From the NCBI GenBank assembly GCA_947588885.1, contig CANQAH010000006.1, positions 1-44,755 on the forward strand: DNA of 44,755 bases, given 5' to 3'. A program made the position numbers and the translations under genes. The notes beneath the pieces were generated by a model. That model saw only the letters and a list, made by a program, of their open reading frames with translations, was not told the DNA's origin and ran no database searches. The stretch is from an uncultured Clostridia bacterium (lineage in GTDB: Bacteria; Bacillota; Clostridia; TANB77; CAG-508). Positions 25,477-34,222 of this stretch are shown piece after piece. Every line of letters starts with the position of its first letter. Position 1 is the first letter of the stretch.

Positions 25477-27045
25477 ATGATGGATAAAAAAGAAAAAGAA
25501 TCTAAAAAGATTTTGAAAAAAATGAATTCTGAAAAAAATAAAGAGAAAAAGAAAAAAGAGAGTAAAGAACAAACTCTTAAAGAAAAAATTGTAAAATTTT
25601 TTAGAACAATTAAAGATTACTGCATAAAGGATACAAGTAGAACTATTATATTAGTAGTTATATTAATTGCTGTATTTGTAATTATCAATGCTTGTGTAAG
25701 AAGAGTTAACTTAGCACAAATAGATTTAACAAAGGGTAAACTTTATACATTAACAGATCAATCTAAAAGTATAGCTAAAAATATTGATTCTGAAATAAAA
25801 TTTTATTTATGGGATTGGAACTATGTTGATACTGATGCTGTTGAAGATTTACTAATACAATATAATCATGAAAATAATAAAATTTCTTATCAATATCTTT
25901 CTTCAACAAATGTAGATGATGTCGATTTAATCAAAAAATTTGGACTAGAGGAAGGATATCCATGCATAGTTGGAGAAAATGTTTCAAGTGGAAAAACGTC
26001 AATTGTTTATACATCAGATTTATATACTTATGATCAAAGTTTTAATGTTGTTGACATAACTGAACAAAAATTGACAAATGCTATATATAATTTATCTTCT
26101 GATGAAGTAACAAAAGTATATTTCTTAGGAGGTACGAGAGCAAACTTTACAGTAGATAAGGGATTATCAAATTTAAATAAATATTTGACTTCTGAATATT
26201 ATGAAGTTGATAGTATAGATCCTATTGCGGATCCAACAATACCAGATGACTGTAATATTTTAGTAATTCCTGGTCTAGCATCAGATTTAACAGAAAAAGA
26301 AGCTGCAAATATATGCACATATATAGAAAATGGTGGAGATGTAATTATTGCCAAAGATGCTAATTACTTGTTACGTGTAAATGATTTCCCAAATTTCCAA
26401 AAAGTTTTAGATGAGTATGCAATATCAATACCAAATAAATTAGTTGCAGAGACTTCAACTAATGCGGTAGCTGAATTTGCTAATACAGAATATAATGGAT
26501 TAGTAATTCAATCTGATGTTGCATCTGATAATGAAATAACTAGAATTTTATTTAATAATAATATAAAACCAATTTTATTTATGACAGGTCTAATTGAATT
26601 GGATACTGAAAAAATGGTTGAAAAAAATGTTAATGCTACTCCAATTTTAAAAACTACTACATCTGCTGCTATATTTGATTGTGATAAACAATCTTATATT
26701 GAAAATACAGAGAAAATTTCATATACAACAGGTGCAGTTCTTCAAAAAACTGTTGCATCAGGAGATGAATCAAGAGCTGTTGTTTTAGCATCATCTATGA
26801 CACTTTCTGATACGGCACTATTAAATTATTCTATGATTGATTATGATGTTAATTTAGTTATGAATTCTTTTGCATTTGCTGCTAATAAAGGTGAATTATA
26901 TTCTATTAGAAAAACAACAACTGATACTCCATATACAGCTACTGAAAAACAAGATACAATGGTAAAAACAGTAATTTATGCTGTCCCAATTGCAATAATA
27001 TTATTAGGTGTTTGTGTTTGGGTTAAGAGAAGAAGAATGAAATAA
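25477..27045 (+). CDS. GldG-like ABC transporter auxiliary protein
   Basis: Third member of the Gld-type ABC system. A lysine/glutamate-rich cytoplasmic N-terminus (about residues 1-45) precedes a membrane segment (about 56-74). The large extracytoplasmic region (about 75-490) begins with RVNLAQIDLTKGKLYTLTDQ, which matches the start of the ABC_transp_aux/GldG domain (usually RxDLTxxKxYTLS), and later shows VYFLGGTRAN and a NILVIPGLASDLTEKEAANI segment with an IFT52-like fold. A C-terminal membrane segment (about 497-517) ends in a basic tail. In related operons this protein is always beside the ATPase and permease. Its ligand is unknown. Confidence 0.84.
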   Translation: MMDKKEKESKKILKKMNSEKNKEKKKKESKEQTLKEKIVKFFRTIKDYCIKDTSRTIILVVILIAVFVIINACVRRVNLAQIDLTKGKLYTLTDQSKSIAKNIDSEIKFYLWDWNYVDTDAVEDLLIQYNHENNKISYQYLSSTNVDDVDLIKKFGLEEGYPCIVGENVSSGKTSIVYTSDLYTYDQSFNVVDITEQKLTNAIYNLSSDEVTKVYFLGGTRANFTVDKGLSNLNKYLTSEYYEVDSIDPIADPTIPDDCNILVIPGLASDLTEKEAANICTYIENGGDVIIAKDANYLLRVNDFPNFQKVLDEYAISIPNKLVAETSTNAVAEFANTEYNGLVIQSDVASDNEITRILFNNNIKPILFMTGLIELDTEKMVEKNVNATPILKTTTSAAIFDCDKQSYIENTEKISYTTGAVLQKTVASGDESRAVVLASSMTLSDTALLNYSMIDYDVNLVMNSFAFAANKGELYSIRKTTTDTPYTATEKQDTMVKTVIYAVPIAIILLGVCVWVKRRRMK

Positions 27046-27054
27046 TATTGCTGT

Positions 27055-27086
27055 GAAGGATAACATAAGAAAATTTGTTATCCTTC
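27055..27086 (+). terminator. hairpin between GldG-like and PMT genes (weak terminator or processing site)
   Basis: GAAGGATAACA (27055-27065) pairs perfectly with TGTTATCCTTC (27076-27086). No T-run follows, and the next gene starts 17 bp later, so it may tune rather than stop transcription. Confidence 0.5.
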
Positions 27087-27102
27087 ATATAAGGGAGAAA
27101 AA

Positions 27103-28749
27103 ATGAAAATAAAAAAGTCCACAATAATATTAATAGCAATTATTGTAGCATATACAGTTTTATCTTTTTATAGATTGGGAAGTATGAAAAATCCGCAAAC
27201 ATATTATAACTTAAAAAACACAGAACAATTAATTTATGTTTTACCAGATAACACTATTCCTACGAGAATGATGTTCTATTCTGGAAATGACTTACCTTAT
27301 ATTTCAATTTTTTTAACAAATGATATTAATGATCTTAATAGCTATAAATATGATTCATCATATGACTCTGTATATGTATTTTCATGGCATGATGTTTCTT
27401 TTAACGATGATAAAACATCATATAAATATGTTGTACTTCAATCATACTGGGATTCAACAACATTAGGGGAGTTAAAAATATATGATCAAGATAACAATGA
27501 AATAAAATTAGAACCATTCCATGAGAAGGAAAAAGTATTACTAGATGAACAAGATACAGTTCCTACAGAATATTCTTATTATAATAGTTCATATTTTGAT
27601 GAAGTATATTTTCCAAGAGCAGCTTATGAAATTTTAAATGGTTTACCGGTATATGAAACTGTTCATCCACCATTAGGAAAACTAATAATATCAATTCCTG
27701 TAAGCATTTTAGGAGTAACACCTTTTGCATATAGACTAATGGGAAATATAGCAGGAATATTAATGCTTATTGTAATTTATGCTATTGCAAAGGAATTGTT
27801 AAAAAAAGAATTATATGCTATTTTTGCAGTAGCAATTATGGCACTTGATGGAATGCATTTTGTCCAAACGAGAATAGGAACTGTTGATTCTTTCTTAGTA
27901 TTATTTATAATGGCATCTTTCTTGTTCTTTATAAAATATTTAAAAATACCAAAAGAAGAAAAACTGAAAAAGAAAGTTATACCTTTATTAATATCAGGAA
28001 CATTTTGGGGAATGGCAATTTCTACAAAATGGACAGCTGCTTTTGCAGGATTAGGAATGGGAATAATTTATGCAATTGATTTTATTAAAAATAAAAAATG
28101 GAATATTAAATTATTATTATTTTCAGTACTTTCATTTGTGATAATACCATTTACTATTTATATATTGTCATATATACCTATAATAAATAATCCTAATGAG
28201 GGAATTTATGATATAAAATCATTTATTGAATATCAACAAGATATTTATAATTATCATTCAGGATTGCAAGAAGGGCATCCATATTCAAGCCCTTGGTATA
28301 CATGGCCAATTATAGGAAAACCATTATGGTTTTATGCTGGATATTTTTCAGATGGAAAATATGGAACAATAGCATGTATGGGAAATCCAGCTATTTGGTG
28401 GCTTTCAATCTTAACAGCAGTTATTACTTTAATTTATACAGCATTTAAAAAGAACAAAGAAGGGTTAATGATTATTATAATGATATTTGCTACATGGTTG
28501 CCATATTTCTTTATAAGTAGAGCAATGTTTATATATCATTATTTTATAACTTTACCATTTATGATGCTTACAATACCTTTTGCAATAAGCAAATTAGCGG
28601 AATGGAAGAATAAATTTAAATATGCTGTTCCTGTTTTATGTGTGATATTTTTAGCAATGTTTATTTACTTTTATCCAGTATATTCTGGATTGCCAGTAAA
28701 TTATAGATATATAGAACAGACTAGATGGTTTAAAGAATGGTTTTACTAA
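27103..28749 (+). CDS. PMT-family lipid-linked sugar glycosyltransferase
   Basis: Polytopic membrane protein of 548 aa resembling protein O-mannosyltransferases (GT39/GT-C fold), which move a sugar from a polyprenyl phosphate to protein or another acceptor on the outer face. After the first membrane segment (about residues 7-24) comes a loop of about 150 residues, ending in the catalytic acidic motif SSYFDEVYFPRAAYEIL, then VHPPLGKLIIS, a conserved second region HFVQTRIGTVDSFLVLF, and about ten further membrane segments. A beta-rich insert in the first loop (about residues 40-150) is larger than usual. It follows the Gld-type ABC operon and may belong to it functionally, which is inference. 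Confidence 0.82.
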   Translation: MKIKKSTIILIAIIVAYTVLSFYRLGSMKNPQTYYNLKNTEQLIYVLPDNTIPTRMMFYSGNDLPYISIFLTNDINDLNSYKYDSSYDSVYVFSWHDVSFNDDKTSYKYVVLQSYWDSTTLGELKIYDQDNNEIKLEPFHEKEKVLLDEQDTVPTEYSYYNSSYFDEVYFPRAAYEILNGLPVYETVHPPLGKLIISIPVSILGVTPFAYRLMGNIAGILMLIVIYAIAKELLKKELYAIFAVAIMALDGMHFVQTRIGTVDSFLVLFIMASFLFFIKYLKIPKEEKLKKKVIPLLISGTFWGMAISTKWTAAFAGLGMGIIYAIDFIKNKKWNIKLLLFSVLSFVIIPFTIYILSYIPIINNPNEGIYDIKSFIEYQQDIYNYHSGLQEGHPYSSPWYTWPIIGKPLWFYAGYFSDGKYGTIACMGNPAIWWLSILTAVITLIYTAFKKNKEGLMIIIMIFATWLPYFFISRAMFIYHYFITLPFMMLTIPFAISKLAEWKNKFKYAVPVLCVIFLAMFIYFYPVYSGLPVNYRYIEQTRWFKEWFY

Positions 28750-28756
28750 AAATGGC

Positions 28757-28785
28757 TAGACTTTTTAAAATCAATATGTTATATT
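28757..28785 (+). promoter_or_regulatory. promoter for rubrerythrin
   Basis: TAGACT (28757-28762), 17-bp spacer, TATATT (28780-28785), with AGGAGG shortly before ATG 28823. No clear PerR box is seen. Confidence 0.6.
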
Positions 28786-28822
28786 AATTTTACTTTGAAA
28801 AAAGTATAGGAGGTAAATATTT

Positions 28823-29362
28823 ATGGAATTAAAAGGTTCAAAAACAGAAAAAAATTTAATGGAGGCTTTTGCAGGAGAGTCACAAGCAAGAAATAAATAT
28901 ACATATTTTGCAAGTAAAGCTAAAAAAGAAGGATATGAGCAAATTGCTGCAATATTCCAAGAGACAGCTGATAATGAAAAAGAACATGCAAAGATATGGT
29001 TTAAATTATTACAAGGTGGAGATATACCTACAACTACTGACAATTTAAAAGCAGCAGCTGAAGGAGAAAATTTTGAATGGACAGATATGTATGACAGAAT
29101 GGCTAAAGAGGCAAAAGAAGAAGGATTTGATAAAATTGCATTCTTATTTGAAGCTGTTGGAAAAATTGAAAAAGAACATGAAGAAAGATATAAAAAATTA
29201 TTAGAAAATGTTGAAAATGGTTTAGTATTTAGTAAAGATGGAGATAGAATTTGGAAATGTAGAAACTGCGGTCATATTGTTATTGGAAAACAAGCTCCAG
29301 AAGTTTGCCCAGTTTGCAATCATCCAAAAGCTTATTTTGAAATCAAAGCAGAGAACTATTAA
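28823..29362 (+). CDS. rbr: rubrerythrin
   Basis: Non-haem di-iron peroxidase that protects anaerobes from peroxide, with electrons passed through its rubredoxin domain; cytoplasmic. The ferritin-like part (about residues 1-135) shows the iron ligands in [22 protein letters not shown] and IEKEHEERY. The C-terminal rubredoxin-like domain has two CxxC pairs (CRNCG and CPVCN). The length of 179 aa is typical, and all ligands are present. It is a single-gene unit with its own promoter and terminator. Confidence 0.96.
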   Translation: MELKGSKTEKNLMEAFAGESQARNKYTYFASKAKKEGYEQIAAIFQETADNEKEHAKIWFKLLQGGDIPTTTDNLKAAAEGENFEWTDMYDRMAKEAKEEGFDKIAFLFEAVGKIEKEHEERYKKLLENVENGLVFSKDGDRIWKCRNCGHIVIGKQAPEVCPVCNHPKAYFEIKAENY

Positions 29363-29388
29363 TACCATAATAAAAATATAGTTTAAAG

Positions 29389-29417
29389 ATAGGTATGAAA
29401 ATACCTATTTTTTTTTG
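29389..29417 (+). terminator. Rho-independent terminator after rubrerythrin
   Basis: ATAGGTAT (29389-29396) and ATACCTAT (29401-29408) close a GAAA loop, followed by nine T. Confidence 0.9.
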
Positions 29418-29449
29418 ACATTAAAGGAAAACAATTGCCCAATATAGTT

Positions 29450-29477
29450 ACTAAAATTTACATAAAACCATATAATG
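29450..29477 (+). promoter_or_regulatory. possible sporulation (sigma-K/E-like) promoter for dpaB
   Basis: AC at 29450-29451, 17 bp, then CATATAATG at 29469-29477, close to the sigma-K pattern AC-N17-CATANNNTA known from Bacillus. The AT-rich background makes chance matches common. Confidence 0.3.
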
Positions 29478-29540
29478 TATTAAGCAAAAAATATTAAATA
29501 AATTGACTATAATACATTATATTAGAAGGAGGTTATTTTT

Positions 29541-30125
29541 TTGACTTTAAAAGGAAAAAATATAGGGTACGTATTTACCGGATCTTTTTGCACTTTTAGA
29601 AAGAGTATAGAACAATTAAAGAAGATTGTGAAACTTGAAGCAAATGTTTTGCCAATAATGTCTTATAATGCATATAATTTAGACACGAAATTTGGTAAGG
29701 CTGCTGATTTTATAAAAGAAATTGAAGAAATAACTAATAACAAAATAATTCATACTATTCAAGATGCAGAACCGATTGGACCGAAAAAAATGACAGATAT
29801 AATGGTAATAGCTCCTGCAACAGGAAATACAATGGCTAAACTCGCAAATGACATTATAGATACTCCTGCTACAATGGCAGCAAAATCGCATTTAAGAAAT
29901 CTTAATCCATTAGTAATTGCACCATCTACTAATAATGCACTGAGTGGGAATGCAATAAATATTGGAAAATTACTTAATACAAAAAATTATTATTTTGTAC
30001 CTTTTAAGCAAGATAATCCAATTTCAAAGCCTAATTCTGCTGTATTTGATGCTGAATTTTTGATACCAACTTTGGAATATGCATTAGAAGGTAAACAAAT
30101 ACAGCCAATATTAATACAAATTTAA
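29541..30125 (+). CDS. dpaB: dipicolinate synthase subunit B
   Basis: Flavoprotein-fold subunit needed to make dipicolinic acid, the calcium chelator of the spore core; it acts in the mother cell during sporulation. The 194-aa protein matches SpoVFB/DpaB by GYVFTGSFCTF at the N-terminus, the middle MVIAPATGNTMAKLANDI and APSTNNALSGNA. It begins with TTG after AGAAGGAGG. The usual partner dpaA is not beside it in this window; some clostridia use EtfA instead, with or without DpaAB, so an orphan dpaB is odd. A related flavoprotein of the Dfp family is the main alternative but fits less well. Confidence 0.85.
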   Translation: MTLKGKNIGYVFTGSFCTFRKSIEQLKKIVKLEANVLPIMSYNAYNLDTKFGKAADFIKEIEEITNNKIIHTIQDAEPIGPKKMTDIMVIAPATGNTMAKLANDIIDTPATMAAKSHLRNLNPLVIAPSTNNALSGNAINIGKLLNTKNYYFVPFKQDNPISKPNSAVFDAEFLIPTLEYALEGKQIQPILIQI

Positions 30126-30146
30126 ATTTGTATGACATTAGTAAAC

Positions 30147-30175
30147 TTGAGAAATGCCTGAAACTATGTTATAAT
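30147..30175 (+). promoter_or_regulatory. strong sigma-A type promoter for the 30328 gene
   Basis: TTGAGA (30147-30152), 17-bp spacer, TATAAT (30170-30175). Transcription from about 30182 gives a leader of about 145 nt. Confidence 0.78.
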
Positions 30176-30181
30176 CTAAAC

Positions 30182-30313
30182 AATTGGTTTTCCAATATAT
30201 GTAATAATATCTAGCAATTGTATGGTTAAACATAATATTTAAATAAATATTTTATTCATACTAGTTATGCTGGATATATGAAGACCAGAAGTAACTATTA
30301 ACTTGTCTAAGCC
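30182..30313 (+). promoter_or_regulatory. structured 5' leader, possible cis-regulatory RNA
   Basis: Three candidate stems are visible: ATTGG/CCAAT (30183-30187 with 30192-30196); AATATTT/AAATATT near 30235-30252; and AGTTA (30263-30267) with TAACT (30292-30296) enclosing CTGG (30270-30273) with CCAG (30285-30288), leaving a purine-rich internal loop. Then comes AAAGGAGGG. It matches no riboswitch class I recognise. Confidence 0.4.
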
Positions 30314-30327
30314 AAAGGAGGGAGCAA

Positions 30328-31752
30328 ATGAATAACAAAATCCATGTTGGGATAGTAGGAATTAAACCTGCTGACCTAACAAGAGTATTCAAACGACTCT
30401 TCACTGATGAATTTAGACAGACAGATCGGTTAGATTTTGAAAAAATCGATTTAGTTCTGGATATAGACGTTGGTGAGAATCCTTCAAAGATGGTTGCTGA
30501 AGCAATTTGTGATTTATCAGATCACGTAGAAGAGTTTTATTATCAACCATCGGAGGGACAGAGGCAGTCAAAAGAGGAATTTTTTCAGAATTTTAAGCAA
30601 CAGACAGAAGAAACTTATGAAACAAAATCTGATACTGAGCAGGTAGTAGAAAGTATTGATGAAAAAACAAATCTTGGACAAGAAACTTTAATGCCAAATG
30701 AAAATGCTGAATTAGAGCGGGAAATGGCAGATGTTAGTAAGGATGTAAAACCTGAACAGGGAACAGCGGATACTGGCGAAAAAGCTGAATCTGTGGTAAA
30801 AAAACACAGAAAAAGACGTGCACCAGTAGAAGGATTACTTCCTTTAACTAAAATTGATGAACTTCTTGACCAATCTAGGAACTACAAAGAATTTACTGAT
30901 CTTCTGGCAAAACTTTTAGATGTTCCACCAGGAAAACGCAAAGAGCAGTTAGATGCGATTATAGAACCATTTGATGAAACAAATATCAGTTGGAAAAGCA
31001 TCTATGACAGAATGCAAGAAAAAGGAATGATGTTTGCCATTACAGATCAGCAGATGCTTAGTAGAATGATGGCAAGGGTGTTTAGTGACAAGATTTTAAA
31101 AGTCATTCAATATGCAAATGCTGCGGCAAAGGAAAAATTCACTCAGCCATATTATTCTAGTTCTGACGCGGAATTTGGCGAGGACGATTATGCTGGTGAA
31201 GAACCTGAACAGGAAGAAATGGCAAGGCTGGAAAATGCAGAAAATACCGAAAAAACTGGAAATGCGGAAAATACAGAAAATATCCCAAATGCCGAAAAAC
31301 TGGAAAATGCGGATGAAAACATTGAAATCGATAATTTTAAGTCGTCAATGATTTTCACTGAATTATCAGATCTGTCAAAGTTGTCGTCTGAAGATGCAAA
31401 GAAAGAATTGTATGATCTCGAACTTAAAATCATTGATGTGGACAAAGAAATGCCAATCAGAGAAAGAATCGAGAGTGCACTTCATCTTATGCTGCCAAAA
31501 TATTCGACTGAAAAAATCAAAGAGCTTACAGGTTATCTTGATGAAACCTTTAAAAGACGAATCATTTCTTTTGAAATGTTAAATGCAGAGGAGTCTTCAT
31601 TCAAGATAAAAATGCGAGTCAGAAAAGCTGTATCTGTTTTGTGTAAGGAATATTATGGTATTGATTCACCAGTCAATATTATAATTTTCCTGGAGGATCT
31701 GAGAAAAGTGCTTCTTACGAAAAAAGAATTAGAAAGTTTGTTATCATGGTAG
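30328..31752 (+). CDS. uncharacterised protein of foreign composition
   Basis: I do not recognise the 474-aa product. It has no membrane segment. Residues 1-75 form a compact domain beginning IHVGIVGIKPADLTRVFKRL and followed by KIDLVLDIDVGE. Residues 80-170 are charged and probably disordered, ending with the basic patch KKHRKRRAP. Residues about 175-275 are helical. Residues about 288-330 are a low-complexity run built on NAEN/TEK units, and the last 140 residues are again helical. The DNA has visibly higher G+C than its neighbours (25 of 60 bases in 30901-30960 against 18 of 60 in the rubrerythrin line 29221-29280) and uses CTG, CGG and ATC codons that neighbours avoid, suggesting transfer. 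It has its own promoter, leader and terminator. Confidence 0.75.
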   Translation: MNNKIHVGIVGIKPADLTRVFKRLFTDEFRQTDRLDFEKIDLVLDIDVGENPSKMVAEAICDLSDHVEEFYYQPSEGQRQSKEEFFQNFKQQTEETYETKSDTEQVVESIDEKTNLGQETLMPNENAELEREMADVSKDVKPEQGTADTGEKAESVVKKHRKRRAPVEGLLPLTKIDELLDQSRNYKEFTDLLAKLLDVPPGKRKEQLDAIIEPFDETNISWKSIYDRMQEKGMMFAITDQQMLSRMMARVFSDKILKVIQYANAAAKEKFTQPYYSSSDAEFGEDDYAGEEPEQEEMARLENAENTEKTGNAENTENIPNAEKLENADENIEIDNFKSSMIFTELSDLSKLSSEDAKKELYDLELKIIDVDKEMPIRERIESALHLMLPKYSTEKIKELTGYLDETFKRRIISFEMLNAEESSFKIKMRVRKAVSVLCKEYYGIDSPVNIIIFLEDLRKVLLTKKELESLLSW

Positions 31753-31753
31753 C

Positions 31754-31797
31754 GCAGATTGCCTGGGAGTAAAATCCCGGGCAGTTTGCTTTTTATT
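31754..31797 (+). terminator. Rho-independent terminator after the 30328 gene
   Basis: GCCTGGGA (31761-31768) pairs with TCCCGGGC (31775-31782), extended by GCA/TGC outside, followed by TTTTTATTT. Confidence 0.88.
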
Positions 31798-31828
31798 TGA
31801 AGACTGAAAAAATGTAAGTGAAATAATT

Positions 31829-31984
31829 TTAGAACAAAGCGGACAATATATAATCTGCAAAAGAAAAAAATGTCTTGAATTGTCCGCGTATTTGTTCTAA
31901 GCGCCAAATTTTTGTTAAAAAATTTGTGTGCAAATCTGGCGAAGCCTTTATCTTATAGGAAATTCGGAGAACTTTCCTATAAGA
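31829..31984 (-). repeat. composite repeat, full reverse unit
   Basis: On this strand the order is C-B-A. C: TAGAACAAAGCGGAC (31830-31844) with GTCCGCGTATTTGTTCTA around a 37-nt spacer (31845-31881). B: GCGCCAAATTT with AAATCTGGCG. A: TCTTATAGGAAA (31951-31962) with TTTCCTATAAGA (31973-31984). The spacer, read in reverse, nearly matches the start of the spacer in the 44627 copy. Confidence 0.9.
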
Positions 31985-32140
31985 GAACAATAGCGGACAT
32001 TTTTGTATGTCATATTATATAAATATATTGCAAAGTCCGCGTCTTTGTTCTAAGCGCCAAATTTTTTGTTAAAAAATTTGTGTGCAATTGGGGCGAAGCT
32101 TTTATCTTATAGGAAATTCGGAGAAATTTCCTATAAGATA
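31983..32140 (-). repeat. composite repeat, second reverse unit in tandem
   Basis: AGAGAACAATAGCGGAC (to 31998) and GTCCGCGTCTTTGTTCTA (from 32035) form hairpin C around a 36-nt spacer. GCGCCAAATTT with GGGGCG is a slightly decayed B. A: TATCTTATAGGAAA (32103-32116) with TTTCCTATAAGATA (32127-32140). The units overlap at the A/C junction, as in the 16611 array. Confidence 0.9.
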
Positions 32141-32221
32141 AAAAAGTAAAATAAAGATTTGGAAATATTTTAAAGGTTTACAATAAAAAACGAATTATGT
32201 TAAGAATTACTGTGAAAATAC

Positions 32222-32250
32222 TTGAAAAATGGGCAAATTCGTGATATATA
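32222..32250 (+). promoter_or_regulatory. promoter for the 32280 gene
   Basis: TTGAAA (32222-32227), 17-bp spacer, TATATA (32245-32250), then TAGGTG before ATG 32280. Confidence 0.6.
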
Positions 32251-32279
32251 TAAATAAAAAATTAGATAGGTGATATAAG

Positions 32280-33641
32280 ATGATAGACTTAAAATTAAAA
32301 GAGGACATATTAGATTTATATGATGAAGGAGTAGAAATAGAGCTTTTAGCAGATGAATTAAGAGTACCTGCATCAGAAATAGAAAACTTTATTAAAGAAT
32401 ATAAAGAAGAAAAAGAACAAAGTGATGTAAAAAAGCAAGAGAAAATACATACTCATAAGACAGAAAAAACTCATAAAAAACCTCAAAGTAAATTAGAAAT
32501 AATGAGAGAAAAATATGCTAACATGCTAAGTCGAAAAGTGGCCCAAGAAGCTAAAAATGAGACTAGATCTATAACTCCAGAAGAAAAAGCATTATTAGAT
32601 GAAACTTTTGCAGAGTTTAGAAAAATTTCAAAAAATATGCATAATTTGTCTCAAAGTGAGAAATATGCAGCATTCTTTGACTTTACAAAATCGGCTAAAA
32701 AAATAAAAGGTATTCCTACTTCAATCGCACAATCAGAAGAAGCATTGGATATATTAGAAACATTTTTAGCAGAATGTCATAAAATTGAAGTGAATGATAG
32801 TGCAAAAAATAATTATAGAATTATTAGAAGTATGTTTGTTACAAATTTATGTGAAGCAATTGATGAAAAAGTTTCAGCAACAAACGATATAGACGAATTA
32901 AAAAAATATTCAAAAATATTGTTAAAATATACAGAACATATTGATTTTGTTGCATCAGGAGTGCAATTTAAATTAAATCAGAAACAACATGATTTATTAA
33001 GAACTGAGGCAATGAAAAAGATTAGATATGATGTACCAGAAGAAGTTCGTCAAATTATTGTTGGTATTGCTGATGGAAATTTGGATACAGAAAATGCTAT
33101 AAATACGATAAACAGAATTGCAAAAGAAAGAGTAGAAAAATTACCTAAAACAAGATTTTCGCTAACTGAAGAGCAACAAAAAAATCAGTTATTATTACAA
33201 GTACGTACTGTACTTTCAGAGAGAGCTAATGAATTTAAAGTAGAAGATCCGCTAAAATCAATTGAATTATTGACTGAACTTACAGAACATTATGATTATG
33301 ATAAAAATGTGTTGACAATAATAAGAAATCTTTATAAAAGTGGAAGAATTGATGTAGCAAAACAAATTGCTGGTGATTTTAGAAAGAGAAAAACTGAAAA
33401 TATTGAATATAGAAATGTTGAAAAAGAAATTACGAAATTTGAAATTGGAAGCATGGTTCAAAATATGATAAATACTCTTCATTCAAAAGAGGAAGAAGAA
33501 GCATTTATATCTGTATTAGGAAAAAAACTTGAGTCTTCAAAAATTCCTTTAACAGCTATTCCAGTTGGAACGACAGAGGATAGTTTAAAAACAATTTTAC
33601 TTAGTGATATATGGTTTGAATCACCAAAAAAACAAAAGTAA
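32280..33641 (+). CDS. uncharacterised helical protein with N-terminal HTH-like segment
   Basis: I do not recognise the 453-aa product. It has no membrane segment or signal. Residues 1-45 resemble a helix-turn-helix (LKEDILDLYDEGVEIELLADELRVPASEIENF), the pattern of a resolvase-type or sigma-region-4 type DNA-reading motif, followed by a Lys/His-rich linker (about 45-75). The rest is almost entirely alpha-helical, with helical-repeat character (for example LETFLAECHKIEVND, SIELLTELTEHYDYDKNVL). The chosen ATG follows TAGGTG and a promoter at 32222. It stands alone between a repeat array and the DUF4190 gene. A DNA-linked role is a guess from the N-terminus only. Confidence 0.7.
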   Translation: MIDLKLKEDILDLYDEGVEIELLADELRVPASEIENFIKEYKEEKEQSDVKKQEKIHTHKTEKTHKKPQSKLEIMREKYANMLSRKVAQEAKNETRSITPEEKALLDETFAEFRKISKNMHNLSQSEKYAAFFDFTKSAKKIKGIPTSIAQSEEALDILETFLAECHKIEVNDSAKNNYRIIRSMFVTNLCEAIDEKVSATNDIDELKKYSKILLKYTEHIDFVASGVQFKLNQKQHDLLRTEAMKKIRYDVPEEVRQIIVGIADGNLDTENAINTINRIAKERVEKLPKTRFSLTEEQQKNQLLLQVRTVLSERANEFKVEDPLKSIELLTELTEHYDYDKNVLTIIRNLYKSGRIDVAKQIAGDFRKRKTENIEYRNVEKEITKFEIGSMVQNMINTLHSKEEEEAFISVLGKKLESSKIPLTAIPVGTTEDSLKTILLSDIWFESPKKQK

Positions 33642-33893
33642 AAGATAAAAAAATTAAATGTAAATAAAATAAAAAGTGTTATAAAACAATGAATACATAA
33701 AGTGAAGAGAATTTTTTATATAATTGAAAATTACAAACAAATTTTTATTGTACAAAAATTTTAAAAAAAACTAGACATTAAAAATTATTTATGTAATAAT
33801 ATTTGTGTATAAAGTAATAGATGTAATAATAAATATAGAATGAAGAGTATTTGTTATTATTCTGATTAAAATAAAAAAAGGGGGAAAAATAAA
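33642..33893 (+). promoter_or_regulatory. intergenic region with a possible promoter for the DUF4190 gene
   Basis: An AT-rich gap of 252 bp. TAGACA (33772-33777) and TAATAA (33794-33799), 16 bp apart, are the best promoter candidate, leaving a leader of about 90 nt. No terminator is visible after the gene at 32280. Confidence 0.35.
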
Positions 33894-34154
33894 ATGGCAG
33901 TTGCATCATTAGTACTAGGTATTATTTCACTAGTAATGGGATTATTTGGTGGATGGATGATAGGACTACCTTGTGGAATCGTAGGTATAATTTTAGCAGT
34001 AGTAGCTAAAAAGAAAGCACCTTCAGGAATGGCAACAGCAGGTTTAGTATTATCAATTATAGGATTAATACTTTGTGCAATAGTTTTAGTTGCTTGCTAT
34101 GCATGCTTAGGTGGTTCAGCAGGAATAGCTGCTTGTGCAGAAGCTATGTCATAA
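33894..34154 (+). CDS. small DUF4190-like membrane protein
   Basis: An 86-aa protein with two long hydrophobic glycine-rich segments (about residues 3-40 and 48-78) around a short basic loop KKKAPSG, fitting the DUF4190 pattern of small membrane proteins (ASLVLGIISLV, ATAGLVLSIIGLIL). Four cysteines cluster in the second segment and tail (LCAIVLVACYACLGG and AACAEA). The start ATG has a strong AAAGGGGG site, and a perfect terminator follows, so it is a monocistronic and probably well-expressed gene. Its function is unknown. Confidence 0.82.
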   Translation: MAVASLVLGIISLVMGLFGGWMIGLPCGIVGIILAVVAKKKAPSGMATAGLVLSIIGLILCAIVLVACYACLGGSAGIAACAEAMS

Positions 34155-34172
34155 TTAATGACTATCTTGATG

Positions 34173-34207
34173 GGGCAAACAAACGTGATTTGTTTGCCCT
34201 GATTTTT
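34173..34207 (+). terminator. Rho-independent terminator after the DUF4190 gene
   Basis: GGGCAAACAAA (34173-34183) and TTTGTTTGCCC (34189-34199) form a perfect 11-bp stem, followed by TGATTTTTT. Confidence 0.93.
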
Positions 34208-34222
34208 TAATTGGAGTTAAAT

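Noticed and set aside
23828..27045. Gliding-motility system
   Set aside because: Only the ABC part (GldA/F/G-like) is present. Such ABC sets are common in non-gliding Firmicutes, and no other gliding genes are seen.
30182..30313. Known riboswitch (c-di-GMP, preQ1, T-box)
   Set aside because: I compared the visible stems and loops with remembered consensus features and found no match; it is left as an unassigned leader.
31112..31351. Overlapping plus-strand gene inside the 30328 gene
   Set aside because: It is a Lys/Met-rich shifted reading of the low-complexity stretch, without a ribosome site.
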